DNA of 64,000 nucleotides from Clostridiales bacterium (GTDB taxonomy: Bacteria; Bacillota; Clostridia; Oscillospirales; Oscillospiraceae), in assembly GCA_004551945.1 (NCBI GenBank), contig SFPN01000008.1, positions 7,786 to 71,785 of the forward strand. The letters are read 5' to 3'. Of this stretch, positions 47,686-56,148 are shown in pieces; positions within the stretch are counted from its first letter, which is position 1, and the number at the start of each line of letters is the position of its first letter. The notes under the pieces were generated by a model. That model did not search any database. It was not told the origin of the DNA and saw nothing but the letters and a program-made list of their open reading frames with translations. Both the position numbers and the translations under genes were made by a program.

Positions 47686-48825
47686 TTACATCCGCCGCAA
47701 AAACTGCTGGAAGGCGGACACCAGGGACAGGAACAGATCCAGCAGGTTCTGGCAGAGACGGTACAGCTGGTTCATCAAACTGTCGGAAGAGGAGCCGGTG
47801 GTCTGATAGCTCTGAGGCCCCTGCCCCGGGCCGGGGCCGAAGGGACCGGGCTCGTTGGGGTCGGTGCTGTAGCCGGGGCCCCGCTGGTAGCCGTCGCTCC
47901 CCTGGGTGGGGCCGGAGGGGCCGCTGTCCGGGCCGGGACCGGGGTCCTGGGGGCCGTCCTCCGGTTCGTCCTCGTCGTCCTCCAGATCCCGTTCCATCAT
48001 CTGCTCATACCACCGGGAGCCCGGACGGTGCCAGAAGAGGAAGGGGTGGAAGTAGGCGTGGGCATCCGAGCCGGAGGGGTGCCTGGCCAAAAACCGGTCG
48101 AACCGGACCCGGTCCACAATATTCAGCACGATAAACAGCAGAATGATCCACCACAGGTTTGCCAGCAGGGTCAGCAGAATGCCGCTGAGAATGCCCCCCA
48201 GGGAGATGGTCTGGATGGTCCCGTCGGACTGGAAGAACATTCCGTCAGAGTGGTTCTCCTGGACAGGCAGGGTCTGGGCGTACCAGTCCTTCAGGTCGTC
48301 CAGCAGGGACAGCATCTCCTGGTCCCGGTCGATTTCCTCGGACCAGAAGGTGGCGCTCAGGTGCTGGCGGAACAGGTTGGGCAGGGAGGAATTGCCCTCC
48401 ACATAGGGCTGAAGTTCCCCGCCATAAACCACATACCAGTTTTCGCCGCTGGCGTCCAGCAGCAGCAGCAGGTCCCGGTCCCCCAGCTCAATCTGGTCGG
48501 CGGTGTTTTTTGCATAGGTCTGGATATCCATGCCGTTGAGGTGGTGCACGGTCTTCAGGGCCATGAGGCTGCCGTAGCTTCCGTCCAGGACCAGGTTGGT
48601 CCGGGCGATGGTGTCGATGGTGTCTGCGGAGAAGAGCTCGGCGCTGTCGCTGGTCCACCGCAGGTAATAGTTCAGGTTGCTCTCTCCGGAGACCCGGTCG
48701 GAGCCGATGTTGGTCTCCGGCGTCTGGGTGGAAAGGTACACCCGGGTGTATCCCCAGACGCAGGACAGGGCGATAATCAGCAGGGTTAGGATGACGGCAA
48801 CGGCTGGTTTTTTGAAAAATTTCAT
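47686..48825 (-). CDS. TPM-domain membrane protein
   Basis: 379 residues. An N-terminal anchor (VAVILTLLIIALSCVWGYTR), then an extracytoplasmic TPM domain (about 55-190, DTIARTNLVLDGSYGSLMAL, LLLLLDASGENWYVVYGGEL), a second transmembrane helix (about 215-245), and a Gly/Pro/Asp-rich cytoplasmic tail ending in a short amphipathic helix. TPM domains occur in phosphatases and photosystem repair factors. GGAGGTTCCT fixes the Met at 48825. It forms an operon with telA and xpaC. Confidence 0.82.
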   Translation of the reverse strand: MKFFKKPAVAVILTLLIIALSCVWGYTRVYLSTQTPETNIGSDRVSGESNLNYYLRWTSDSAELFSADTIDTIARTNLVLDGSYGSLMALKTVHHLNGMDIQTYAKNTADQIELGDRDLLLLLDASGENWYVVYGGELQPYVEGNSSLPNLFRQHLSATFWSEEIDRDQEMLSLLDDLKDWYAQTLPVQENHSDGMFFQSDGTIQTISLGGILSGILLTLLANLWWIILLFIVLNIVDRVRFDRFLARHPSGSDAHAYFHPFLFWHRPGSRWYEQMMERDLEDDEDEPEDGPQDPGPGPDSGPSGPTQGSDGYQRGPGYSTDPNEPGPFGPGPGQGPQSYQTTGSSSDSLMNQLYRLCQNLLDLFLSLVSAFQQFLRRM

Positions 48826-48879
48826 AGGAACCTCCCTGCGCCGTAGGCGCGGTTCAGAGTTATCCTGGGCCAAAGGGAT

Positions 48880-50046
48880 TTAGCCGCGAAGCTCCAGTAG
48901 CTTCTGCTTCAGCTCCCCTTCGATTTTTGCAAGCTCTGTCTCCGCCTCCCGGCGCTTCTGGGCCCCCTCGGACTGGATGCGCATGACCTCGTCCAGGGAG
49001 TCCACCAGCTGCTGGTTGGTGTGGCGGAGGGTGTCCAGGTCCACAATGGCCCGCTCGGCCTCCCGGGCGGTGTCCACGGTGCCCTGCCGGAGCATATCGG
49101 CGTTTTGCCTCAGCAGGGTGTTGGTCATTTCGGTCACCGCGTTCTGGGCGGCGGTAGCCTGCCGGGCGTGCTCCAGCCCCAGGGCCAGAACCATCTGGCT
49201 CTTCCAGAGGGGGATGGTGTTTACCAGGCTGGACTGGATCTTTTCGATCATCAACGTGTCGTTGTTCTGCAGCAGACGGGTCTGAGGGCCCATCTGCAGG
49301 GAGATCATCCGGGTCAGTTCCAGGTCGTGAAGCTTCTTTTCAAACCGGGTGCAGAGGTTGGCCAGGTCGTTGTAGGCCTGGGCGTCCTCCTGGCTGCCGG
49401 AAGCGGCGGCCTTTTTCTCCAGCTCGGCCAGGTCGGTGCTGCGCACCTGGGCCAGCTTCTTTTTGCCGGCGATGATGTACATGGTGAGCTCTTTCTGATA
49501 CTTGGCGTTGAGCTCCACCATCTGGTCCAGGTTGGCCACGTCCTTCATCAGGGTGAGCTGGTGCTGCTCCAGGCTCTCCACGATCTTATCCACATTGGCG
49601 GAGGCCTTGGCGTACCCTGCCTTCATGGACTCCAGCTGGTTCTTTTTTTTCCGGAAGAACCCGGCCAGCCCCTTTTTCTCTTCTCCCGCCTCGAAGCTCT
49701 GCAGCTCCTTGACCAGCCCGGCCAGGGTGTCGCCGATCTCCCCCAGGTCCTTGGTGCGGATCTGCTGGAGGGTGCTTTCGGAAAACTCCGACACGTTCTT
49801 CTGGGCGGCGGCGCCGTACTGGAGCACCAGGTTGCTGTCGGTGATGTCGATGGTCCGGGCAAACTCCTCCACAGCCTTCCGCTCAGCCTCCGAGAGCTTG
49901 GCCTCGTCCAGGTCGCTGGCGGGCAGGTCCTGCTGGACCGGGGCCGTCTGCTGCTCCTGGGCGGGGGCAGGGGCGGCCGCCTGGGCAGCGGAACCCAGGG
50001 GAGAGTTGGGGTACAAGGTCAGTTCGGGAATATAGTCCTCTGCCAT
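48880..50046 (-). CDS. TelA-family toxic anion resistance protein
   Basis: 388 residues, mostly helical and coiled-coil. SEFSESTLQQIRTKDLGEIG, then GLAGFFRKKKNQLESMKAGY and the late WKSQMVLALGLEHARQATAA define the TelA (YaaN/YceH) family. These proteins are linked to tellurite, antibiotic and envelope-stress resistance, and are often paired with XpaC as here. The first 45 residues are Ala/Gln/Pro-rich and disordered. Confidence 0.92.
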   Translation of the reverse strand: MAEDYIPELTLYPNSPLGSAAQAAAPAPAQEQQTAPVQQDLPASDLDEAKLSEAERKAVEEFARTIDITDSNLVLQYGAAAQKNVSEFSESTLQQIRTKDLGEIGDTLAGLVKELQSFEAGEEKKGLAGFFRKKKNQLESMKAGYAKASANVDKIVESLEQHQLTLMKDVANLDQMVELNAKYQKELTMYIIAGKKKLAQVRSTDLAELEKKAAASGSQEDAQAYNDLANLCTRFEKKLHDLELTRMISLQMGPQTRLLQNNDTLMIEKIQSSLVNTIPLWKSQMVLALGLEHARQATAAQNAVTEMTNTLLRQNADMLRQGTVDTAREAERAIVDLDTLRHTNQQLVDSLDEVMRIQSEGAQKRREAETELAKIEGELKQKLLELRG

Positions 50047-50079
50047 AGAAATGTCCTTTCTTTGGTGTGGTTTGGGTCA

Positions 50080-50790
50080 TCAGGAATCCATCTGGGGGCC
50101 GCCCAGGCCCTCCTGAGCCAGCATATTCTCCATGACGGTAATGTCCGAGGCGATGTCCATGGCCTCGTCCCGGAAGAGAGCGTCCAACTGCTTCTGGAAG
50201 GAGAGCACGATGGTGCCCATCATGGTTTCGATTTTCTCCATGGTGCCGCCGATGTTCTCCCCGGTCACGCCGGCGGAGCCCATGCGGTCGTAAGCGTTGA
50301 GAATTTTCAGGGTGGTGGGCAGGTAATAGATCAGGAACTTGCGGATCTGAGGCTGCTTTTCCGGGTGCTCGATCACCTGGTCGATGATCTTGCCGGTGAT
50401 GTCCTCAAGCTGGTCGATCTGGGCGGAGATGGTTTCGTCGGCGATGGCATCGTTGAGCCGGCGCATTTCGCTGATGGCCCGGTCCTTTTCCTGAATGAGG
50501 GCGTCAATTTTGGGGTCGCCGGTGGAGGCCTTCTCCTGGGGGGCTTCTTCCGGCGCCTCCTTCTCCTGGGCTTCCTCTGCTGCCTCCTCCGGCTGGGCCG
50601 GCTCGGGGTCGGGCAGCTCATATTCCACGGTGGGCCAGATGCCCTTGGCCACCAGGAAAACCACTGCTGAGAGCAGGATCACGGACACATAGTCGGACAC
50701 CCGGTACAAGGGGTGGACCAGGGTGAAGATCACCCAGACCAGGGCAACGGCGTAGATTGGGGCGACGGGATGCTTCTTCAGTTTCGCCAC
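50080..50790 (-). CDS. XpaC-like membrane protein
   Basis: 236 residues. Two N-terminal transmembrane helices (PIYAVALVWVIFTLVHPLYR and VSVILLSAVVFLVAKGIWPT), an acidic Ala/Glu/Pro linker, then a helical domain ending MENMLAQEGLGG. It matches the 5-bromo-4-chloroindolyl phosphate hydrolysis (XpaC) family, the usual partner of TelA. It starts with GTG after GGAAAGGA. First gene of the xpaC-telA-TPM operon. Confidence 0.88.
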   Translation of the reverse strand: MAKLKKHPVAPIYAVALVWVIFTLVHPLYRVSDYVSVILLSAVVFLVAKGIWPTVEYELPDPEPAQPEEAAEEAQEKEAPEEAPQEKASTGDPKIDALIQEKDRAISEMRRLNDAIADETISAQIDQLEDITGKIIDQVIEHPEKQPQIRKFLIYYLPTTLKILNAYDRMGSAGVTGENIGGTMEKIETMMGTIVLSFQKQLDALFRDEAMDIASDITVMENMLAQEGLGGPQMDS

Positions 50791-50906
50791 GGGCAGTCAG
50801 TCCTTTCCAATGAACTCCGGTTATGTATGAAAGATAGTATATGCAGGATTGTGTACATTGTATTATTCTACCCGCAGGAACATGCCCTGTCAAGGATTGC
50901 TTTCCA

Positions 50907-50935
50907 TTGACAGGGAGGAAAAAGACAGATAGAAT
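50907..50935 (+). promoter_or_regulatory. Near-consensus promoter upstream of rpe
   Basis: TTGACA (50907-50912), 17-base spacer, TAGAAT (50930-50935). The predicted start near 50942 gives a 287-base leader. Confidence 0.8.
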
Positions 50936-50941
50936 AGAAAA

Positions 50942-51228
50942 AACCGCTGTGTTTGGAGGGGTTCCCCGGACTTTCTCAGGAGAAAAAGCCGGAAAACCCC
51001 TTGCCAAACGGGTATATTTTGATGCGGCGGGCCTTCCGGGTCGTCGCCGTGGGGGCCGGTCCGGGGAGAGGGGAGACCCACTGCGGTCCCGGGGCTCCTG
51101 GGCGGGAACGTGTTTCCGCCGCCGCTTGCCGTATCCTATGCGGCGGGGGAAGGGTTTGTGCCCTCGCCGGAAACCCACCGCCTTCGGCAGGGCGTGCCGG
51201 CCGTTTTCGAGGAAAGGAATGATAGTTC
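50942..51228 (+). ncRNA. Long structured leader (or small RNA) before rpe
   Basis: The leader opens with a long interrupted hairpin at about 50954-51008 (TTTGG/CCAAA, AGGGGTT/AACCCC, CCGG...GCCGG closing CTTTCTC/GAGAAA). GC-rich stems follow, including GGCGGGAA/TTTCCGCC around 51100. It resembles none of the riboswitches I know (FMN, TPP, SAM, glycine, cobalamin). Short open frames exist but look non-coding. The rest of 50791-50941 holds only the promoter. Confidence 0.45.
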
Positions 51229-51876
51229 GTGATTAAAATCGCACCTTCGATTCTCTCTGCGGACTTTGCCAAGCTGGGCCAGGAGGTTCAGCGGGTAAAG
51301 AGCGCGGACTGGCTCCATGTGGACGTGATGGACGGGATGTTTGTCTCCAACATCAGCATCGGCGTGCCGGTGGTCAAGTCCCTGCGGAAGGCCACCGATA
51401 TGTTCTTGGATGTCCACCTGATGATTGAAAAGCCCGTGCGGTACATTGACGCCTTCGCGGACGCCGGGGCCGATCTGCTCTCTGTCCACCTGGAGGCGGA
51501 CATGCCCCCGGGCATCCGGGCGGCCCTGGAGGCCATGGACCGCCGGGGGGTGAAGAAGGGCATCGTCCTGCGGCCCATTACCGCCGCCGAAGCGGTGCTG
51601 CCCTATATTAAGGATGTGGACCTGATCCTGGTGATGACCGTGGAGCCGGGCTTCGGCGGACAGAAGTTCATGGCTGACCAGCTGCCTAAGATCGCGGCCA
51701 TCCGGAAATATATCGATCAGTATAACCCTGGCTGCCACCTGGAGGTGGACGGCGGGGTGGACCCCAACACCGCTCCTCTGGTGATCCAGGCGGGTGCCGA
51801 CGTGCTGGTGGCCGGCAGCGCGGTGTACGGCGCGGCGGACCCGGCGCAGGCTATCCGCACCCTGCGAGGTGAATGA
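51229..51876 (+). CDS. rpe: Ribulose-phosphate 3-epimerase
   Basis: 215 residues; interconverts ribulose-5-P and xylulose-5-P. (beta/alpha)8 barrel motifs: IAPSILSADFAKLGQEV, WLHVDVMDGMFVSNIS, VHLMIEKP, LVMTVEPGFGGQKF and LEVDGGVDPNTAP, which hold the metal-binding His and Asp residues. The start is GTG at 51229 after GGAAAGGA. It overlaps recR by 4 bases (ATGA). Confidence 0.95.
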   Translation: MIKIAPSILSADFAKLGQEVQRVKSADWLHVDVMDGMFVSNISIGVPVVKSLRKATDMFLDVHLMIEKPVRYIDAFADAGADLLSVHLEADMPPGIRAALEAMDRRGVKKGIVLRPITAAEAVLPYIKDVDLILVMTVEPGFGGQKFMADQLPKIAAIRKYIDQYNPGCHLEVDGGVDPNTAPLVIQAGADVLVAGSAVYGAADPAQAIRTLRGE

Positions 51877-52478
51877 TGGAGTATTTTCCCCCTGCCCTGG
51901 AAAAAATGGTGGAGCAGTTCGCCCGCCTGCCGGGCATCGGCCATAAGACCGCCCAGCGTCTGGCCTTTTTCGTCCTGTCCCTGCCGGAAAACGAGGTGGA
52001 GACCTTCGCCCAGGCCATTCTGGATGCCAAGCGGTCCATTGCTCTGTGCCCCGTGTGCCAGAACCTGACAGAGGGGGACGGCCTGTGCCCCATCTGCGCC
52101 AGCGAAAAGCGGGACGGCTCGGTGATCTGCGTGGTGGCAGACCCCAAGGATGTGATCGCCATCGAGCGGGCCCGGGAGTACCAGGGCAAGTATCACGTGC
52201 TCCACGGGGTTCTCTCTCCCATGAATGGGGTGGGACCTGACGATCTGCACATCAAGTCCCTCCTGGAGCGGGTGGCCCAGGGAGAGGTGCAGGAGATCAT
52301 CATGGCTACCAACCCCGACACGGAAGGGGAGGCCACCGCCATGTACCTGTCCCGGATGCTGAAGCCCTTCGGGGTGAAGGTCACCCGCCTGGCCTACGGG
52401 GTTCCCGTGGGCGGACATTTGGAGTACGCAGACGACGCCACCCTCATGCGCGCCCTGGAGGGCCGCCGGGAGATGTGA
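51873..52478 (+). CDS. recR: Recombination protein RecR
   Basis: 201 residues; works with RecF/RecO to load RecA. N-terminal HhH FARLPGIGHKTAQRLAFFVL, zinc finger CPVCQNLTEGDGLCPIC, and Toprim domain VICVVADPKDVIAIERA with EIIMATNPDTEGEATAMYLS. Translationally coupled to rpe. dnaX, a frequent neighbour, is not here. Confidence 0.96.
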   Translation: MMEYFPPALEKMVEQFARLPGIGHKTAQRLAFFVLSLPENEVETFAQAILDAKRSIALCPVCQNLTEGDGLCPICASEKRDGSVICVVADPKDVIAIERAREYQGKYHVLHGVLSPMNGVGPDDLHIKSLLERVAQGEVQEIIMATNPDTEGEATAMYLSRMLKPFGVKVTRLAYGVPVGGHLEYADDATLMRALEGRREM

Positions 52479-52508
52479 GGCCCGCCTGCCCGGCACAACC
52501 ACCCCGTC

Positions 52509-52534
52509 GTAGGGGCGCTTCACGAAGCGCCCGC
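52509..52534. repeat. GTAGGGGCG hairpin repeat, copy 2
   Basis: GGGCGCTT (52513-52520) pairs with AAGCGCCC (52525-52532) inside GTAGGGGCG...CGCCCGC, the same frame as the element at 4177-4206. Confidence 0.55.
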
Positions 52535-52565
52535 TGCCTGACAGAATCCAGACAATGTTCTAAAG

Positions 52566-52608
52566 AAACCTGGGTGCGAAGCTTATGCTTCGCACCCAGG
52601 TTTTTATG
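52566..52608. terminator. Bidirectional terminator, recR / HAD gene
   Basis: A 17-base perfect stem: 52566-52582 pairs with 52587-52603, TTAT loop, then TTTTT. It overlaps the end of the convergent HAD gene region. Confidence 0.88.
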
Positions 52609-53248
52609 TATCCCGATTCAGTATCTCATGCAGCTCATCCATGGTGTGGGCAATGGCGACAGCGCCGGCCTGGGTCATGGATTCCGGGGAGCCGTACCCC
52701 CAGCTAACCCCGATGGTGGGGATGCCGAACACGGCGGCGCCGGTGACGTCGTAGTTGGTGTCGCCCACCATCACCACGTTGTCCAGCTGCCCCACCTTGC
52801 TGAACAGATAGGCGATCACCTGGTCCTTGGTGTCCCGCTTGTCCTTCAGGTCGGCCCCGCAGATTTCCGCAAAGTACCCGTCCAGGCCGAAGTGCTCCAG
52901 CACCTCCCGGGCGGTGACCTCGGGCTTGGAGGTGGCCACATACAGCCGGTGCCCTTCCCCTTGGAGCCGGGCCAGCAGATCCCCGATGCCAGGGTAGGGC
53001 TCGTTTTCAAACTTGCCGATGGGCACATACCGGCTCCGGAACACCCGGATGGCCTCCTGGACCTGGTCCGGGTCCAGCCCGTAGCCCTCGAAGGAGATCC
53101 GCAGGGGCGGTCCCACGAAGGCCCGCAGCTGGGCCTGGTTTTCCACCGGGATGCCGAAGTGGTCCAGGGCCAGCTTGGCGCAGTTCATAATGCCCGGGCC
53201 GGAGTCGGTGAGGGTGCCGTCTAAATCAAAAAAGATGGTTTTTGTCAT
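52604..53248 (-). CDS. HAD-family phosphatase (phosphoglycolate phosphatase-like)
   Basis: 214 residues. HAD motif I FFDLDGTLTDSGPGI, motif II VATSKP, motif III with Lys in DLKDKRDTKDQVIAYL and motif IV VMVGDTNYDVTGA. The helical cap lies between motifs I and II. The substrate is uncertain: phosphoglycolate, a nucleotide or a pyrophosphate. The ATG at 53248 has GGACAGATAGAA upstream. It follows the PhzF gene by 20 bases. Confidence 0.88.
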   Translation of the reverse strand: MTKTIFFDLDGTLTDSGPGIMNCAKLALDHFGIPVENQAQLRAFVGPPLRISFEGYGLDPDQVQEAIRVFRSRYVPIGKFENEPYPGIGDLLARLQGEGHRLYVATSKPEVTAREVLEHFGLDGYFAEICGADLKDKRDTKDQVIAYLFSKVGQLDNVVMVGDTNYDVTGAAVFGIPTIGVSWGYGSPESMTQAGAVAIAHTMDELHEILNRDT

Positions 53249-53268
53249 TTCTATCTGTCCTTTTGTTT

Positions 53269-54054
53269 TTAGCCTTGGTTGGGGAGGAAAATCTCTGCCT
53301 GGGAGAACAGGGCGGCCTTGCCCGCCAGCTTCACCCGGTTTCCCTCCAGCTTGCAGTAGAGGGTTCCGCCCCGGGGCGAGGCCTGCCAGGCCACCAGCTC
53401 CTCCCGGCCCAGAACCCTGGCCCAGTAGGGGACAATGTGGCAGTGGCCGGAGCCGCACACCGGGTCCTCTGGGATGCCGCACTTGGGGCAGAAGGACCGG
53501 GAGACGCAGTCGCTCTCCCGCCCCGGGGCGGTGACGTGGTGAAGCAGGCCGTCCAGGGCCTTGACCTTGTCCAGGTCGGGGGTCATGGTCCGCACGGTGG
53601 CTTCGTCCTCAAAGACGCACAGCAGATCCCGGGCCAGATAAGCGGCGGAGGGCTGGGCACCCAAGGCCTCGGTCATGGCCGGGGTTACAGGGACTTTTGT
53701 TAATTCATAGGCGGGAAAATCCATCTCAAACAGGTCACCTTTCCGTTGGACCGTCAGCCGGCCGCTGAGGGTGTCAAAGGAAACCCTGTCGCCGTTGGGT
53801 TCCAGCTGGGTGAGAATGACAAAGGCGCAGGCCAGGGTGGCGTGGCCGCAGAGGTCAATCTCCCCGCCGGGGGTGAACCAGCGCAGGTGATACGTTTCTC
53901 CGGTTTTCACAGCAAAGGCAGTCTCCGAGAGGTTGTTTTCCCTGGTGATCTTCTGCATCAGGTCCTCCGGCAGCCACCGGTCCAGAACGCAGATGGCGGC
54001 GGGGTTTCCGGCAAAGACCTGATCGGTAAAAGCGTCGACAATGTACTGTTTCAC
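53269..54054 (-). CDS. PhzF-family isomerase
   Basis: 261 residues, two similar diaminopimelate-epimerase-like halves. VDAFTDQVFAGNPAAICVLD at the start, NNLSETAFAV with the catalytic Glu, LRWFTPGGEIDLCGHATLA, and in the second half VCGSGHCHIVPYWA. Its role outside phenazine synthesis is unknown. It starts 9 bases after the methyltransferase stop, so the three genes are co-transcribed. Confidence 0.92.
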   Translation of the reverse strand: MKQYIVDAFTDQVFAGNPAAICVLDRWLPEDLMQKITRENNLSETAFAVKTGETYHLRWFTPGGEIDLCGHATLACAFVILTQLEPNGDRVSFDTLSGRLTVQRKGDLFEMDFPAYELTKVPVTPAMTEALGAQPSAAYLARDLLCVFEDEATVRTMTPDLDKVKALDGLLHHVTAPGRESDCVSRSFCPKCGIPEDPVCGSGHCHIVPYWARVLGREELVAWQASPRGGTLYCKLEGNRVKLAGKAALFSQAEIFLPNQG

Positions 54055-54063
54055 AGAGAAAAC

Positions 54064-54888
54064 TCACTCCTTTTGAAAGACATGGATGCGGAAGGAAATG
54101 GTGGTGTCCAGGCTGTCCAGGGCAGTGAGCCGCTGGACCCCTTCCCTGGGAGTTTTCCAGAAGTAGGGGGTCATCTGGAAGAGATCAAAGATGGTCTGCT
54201 GGTCGGGCAGATGGATGGTCCCGTCCACCGGCCGGACCTCCAAATAGGAAAAGCCCTCGTAGGGGGTGCGCTTTTCTGTGTTGGGGTAGGGGCGGTCGTA
54301 GAGGACGTTCTTTAACTCCCACAGGTGCCGCTCCCCGGGAACCACATAGAAGTAGATCCCGCCGGGCTTCAGAATCCGGCGAAACTCCTCCAGGGCCAGG
54401 GGGGAGAAGCAGTTAAAGAGCAGATCAGCGCACTGGTCCCCCACCGGCAGGTCATAGACCGAGGCTACGGCGAACTCGACTTCCTTTTCCCGCTTGGCCG
54501 CCCGGCGCAGGGCGTGCTTGGACAAGTCCGCCCCGGCCATCCGCACCTGGCGGCCCGCCTGAACCAGCGCCCGGTAGATGGCGGCGCTGTAGTACCCCTC
54601 TCCGCAGCCGGCGTCAAAGACGGACACGGTCTCCGGGGCGTACTTCACCGCCAGCTCCGCCAGGGCATCGCATAGAGGACGATAGTAGTCCCCGGACAGA
54701 AAGCGGTTCCGGGCGGTGGCCATGCCCTTGTCATCCCCGGGGTCCTTGGAGTGCATCTTGTTGGCGGGGAGCAGGTGGACATACCCGGCGGCGGCCCGGT
54801 CAAAGCTGTGACCCTGAGGGCAGAGGTAGCGGTTCTCCTGCCGGTCCAGCGCCCTTTGGCAGAGGGGACAGCGAAAGAGACTTTCCAT
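54064..54888 (-). CDS. RlmA-like 23S rRNA (guanine-N1) methyltransferase
   Basis: 274 residues. An N-terminal zinc finger (FRCPLCQRALDRQENRYLCP, then GHSFD) and the RlmA-type YVHLLPANK precede a SAM methyltransferase domain, VFDAGCGEGYYSAAI near 100. This pattern fits enzymes methylating G745/G748 of 23S rRNA, some of which modulate tylosin or other antibiotic resistance. MESLFRC begins at 54888; the longer frame upstream lies antisense to the next gene. Confidence 0.88.
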   Translation of the reverse strand: MESLFRCPLCQRALDRQENRYLCPQGHSFDRAAAGYVHLLPANKMHSKDPGDDKGMATARNRFLSGDYYRPLCDALAELAVKYAPETVSVFDAGCGEGYYSAAIYRALVQAGRQVRMAGADLSKHALRRAAKREKEVEFAVASVYDLPVGDQCADLLFNCFSPLALEEFRRILKPGGIYFYVVPGERHLWELKNVLYDRPYPNTEKRTPYEGFSYLEVRPVDGTIHLPDQQTIFDLFQMTPYFWKTPREGVQRLTALDSLDTTISFRIHVFQKE

Positions 54889-54914
54889 GTTGATCCATCC
54901 TTTCCTTGGCGAGG

Positions 54915-55964
54915 TTACAGCGCCACCATGGTTTTCACCAGCGCCGGGGGCTTTTTCTCCATCAGGCGGAAGGCGTCCTCCACTTGATCCAGCCCGGTAA
55001 AGCGGTGGGTGATGAGGGGGGTGGGGTCCACCCGGCCGTATTGGAGCAGCCGCAGCAGCCTCTCCATCCGGGCCCGTCCCCCGGGGCACTCGCCCCCGCG
55101 GATGGTCTTGTTGCCCATGCCGAAGCCAAAGCGGACGTTGTTCAGGGGCAGGTCCCCGTAGGTGGTGAAGTAGTTCACGTTGCCCACGGTGCCGCCCCAG
55201 CGAACCATGGCGGCGGCCTGGCCCAGGGCTTCCGGTCCGCCCCCGGCGCAGATGCAGCAGTCGGCCCCCTGCTTGTCTGTCAGCAGATGGACCTGGCGCT
55301 CCACGTCCCCCTCCTTGTAGTTGACAATATCGGTGGCCCCGTAGAGCCTGGCCAGCTCCACGCACTTGGGGCGGCTGCCGATGGCGATGATGCGGCCGGC
55401 ACCCCGGAGCCTTGCCCCCGCCACAGCCATGAGGCCCACCGGGCCGATGCCCATGACCACCACCGTGTCCCCGGGCTGGACCTCTGCCAGCTCTGCCCCG
55501 TAAAGGCCGGTGTTCAGCATGTCCGCCGCCAGGACAGCCCCCTCCAGAGTCACCCCGTCAGGGATGCGGGCGGCGTTGGCGTCAATATCCCGGATGAGGG
55601 CGTACTCGGCCATCAGGCCGTCCTCAGAGTTAGAGAGCTTCTGGCCGGTGATGAGGCCGGCGCAGTGCTGGTGGGCGCCCAGCTGGGAGGGGACCGTCCG
55701 CCAGTCCGGGGTCACCGGGGGGACTACTACCACGTCTCCCACCCGAAAGTCCCGGACCAGGTCACCAACCTCCACGATCTCCCCCAGGCCCTCATGACCC
55801 AACACCCGGTTGGGCTGAAGGCAGCCGATGGCCACGTTGTGCACATCGGAGGTGCAGGGGGCCACCAGCAGGGGGCGGATCACCGCGTCATAGCCGGACG
55901 GATGGGGCCGTTCCTTCTCCACCCAACCGGCGGTTCCGTCGGGGAGATAGGCGAATGCTTTCAT
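54915..55964 (-). CDS. Zinc-dependent secondary-alcohol dehydrogenase
   Basis: 349 residues, closely resembling the clostridial and Thermoanaerobacter NADP-dependent isopropanol/2-butanol dehydrogenases. MKAFAYLPDGTAGWVEKERP, VAPCTSDVHNVAIGC (zinc Cys37), VLGHEGLGEIVEVGDLV (His) and LAADMLNTG (the third ligand, Asp). The Rossmann motif is VMGIGPVGLMAVAGARLRGA, and GSRPKCVELA agrees with NADP(H) preference. RBS GGAGGGTTCCCC. It is 26 bases upstream of the RlmA-like gene and probably co-transcribed. Confidence 0.9.
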   Translation of the reverse strand: MKAFAYLPDGTAGWVEKERPHPSGYDAVIRPLLVAPCTSDVHNVAIGCLQPNRVLGHEGLGEIVEVGDLVRDFRVGDVVVVPPVTPDWRTVPSQLGAHQHCAGLITGQKLSNSEDGLMAEYALIRDIDANAARIPDGVTLEGAVLAADMLNTGLYGAELAEVQPGDTVVVMGIGPVGLMAVAGARLRGAGRIIAIGSRPKCVELARLYGATDIVNYKEGDVERQVHLLTDKQGADCCICAGGGPEALGQAAAMVRWGGTVGNVNYFTTYGDLPLNNVRFGFGMGNKTIRGGECPGGRARMERLLRLLQYGRVDPTPLITHRFTGLDQVEDAFRLMEKKPPALVKTMVAL

Positions 55965-56050
55965 GGGGAACCCTCCTTGCTTGTCGGTTTTTGTACCCAG
56001 TGTAGCACAGATGGGGGGAAGGGCGCAAGGGGCAGGAAAACGCCTCCGGC

Positions 56051-56078
56051 TTGTCATTTCCGCGTTTTATGTTATAAT
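56051..56078 (+). promoter_or_regulatory. Promoter of the FHA-SEDS / transpeptidase operon
   Basis: TTGTCA (56051-56056), 16-base spacer, TATAAT (56073-56078). Confidence 0.8.
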
Positions 56079-56148
56079 ATGATGTTATCCAACCAAGATA
56101 CGACACACGACGCGTCCGGCCGCTTCTTGCCGGAGAAAGGAGGGACGT

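Noticed and set aside
50942..51228. RNase P RNA or 6S RNA in the rpe leader
   Set aside because: A GAGAAAGTCCGGG stretch on the minus strand resembles the RNase P core but misses a base and no other conserved core element follows; no 6S-like single bulged stem is seen.
50841..51236. 131-codon open frame across the rpe leader
   Set aside because: No ribosome site, no domain, Arg/Gly-rich composition, and it runs through strong RNA stems.
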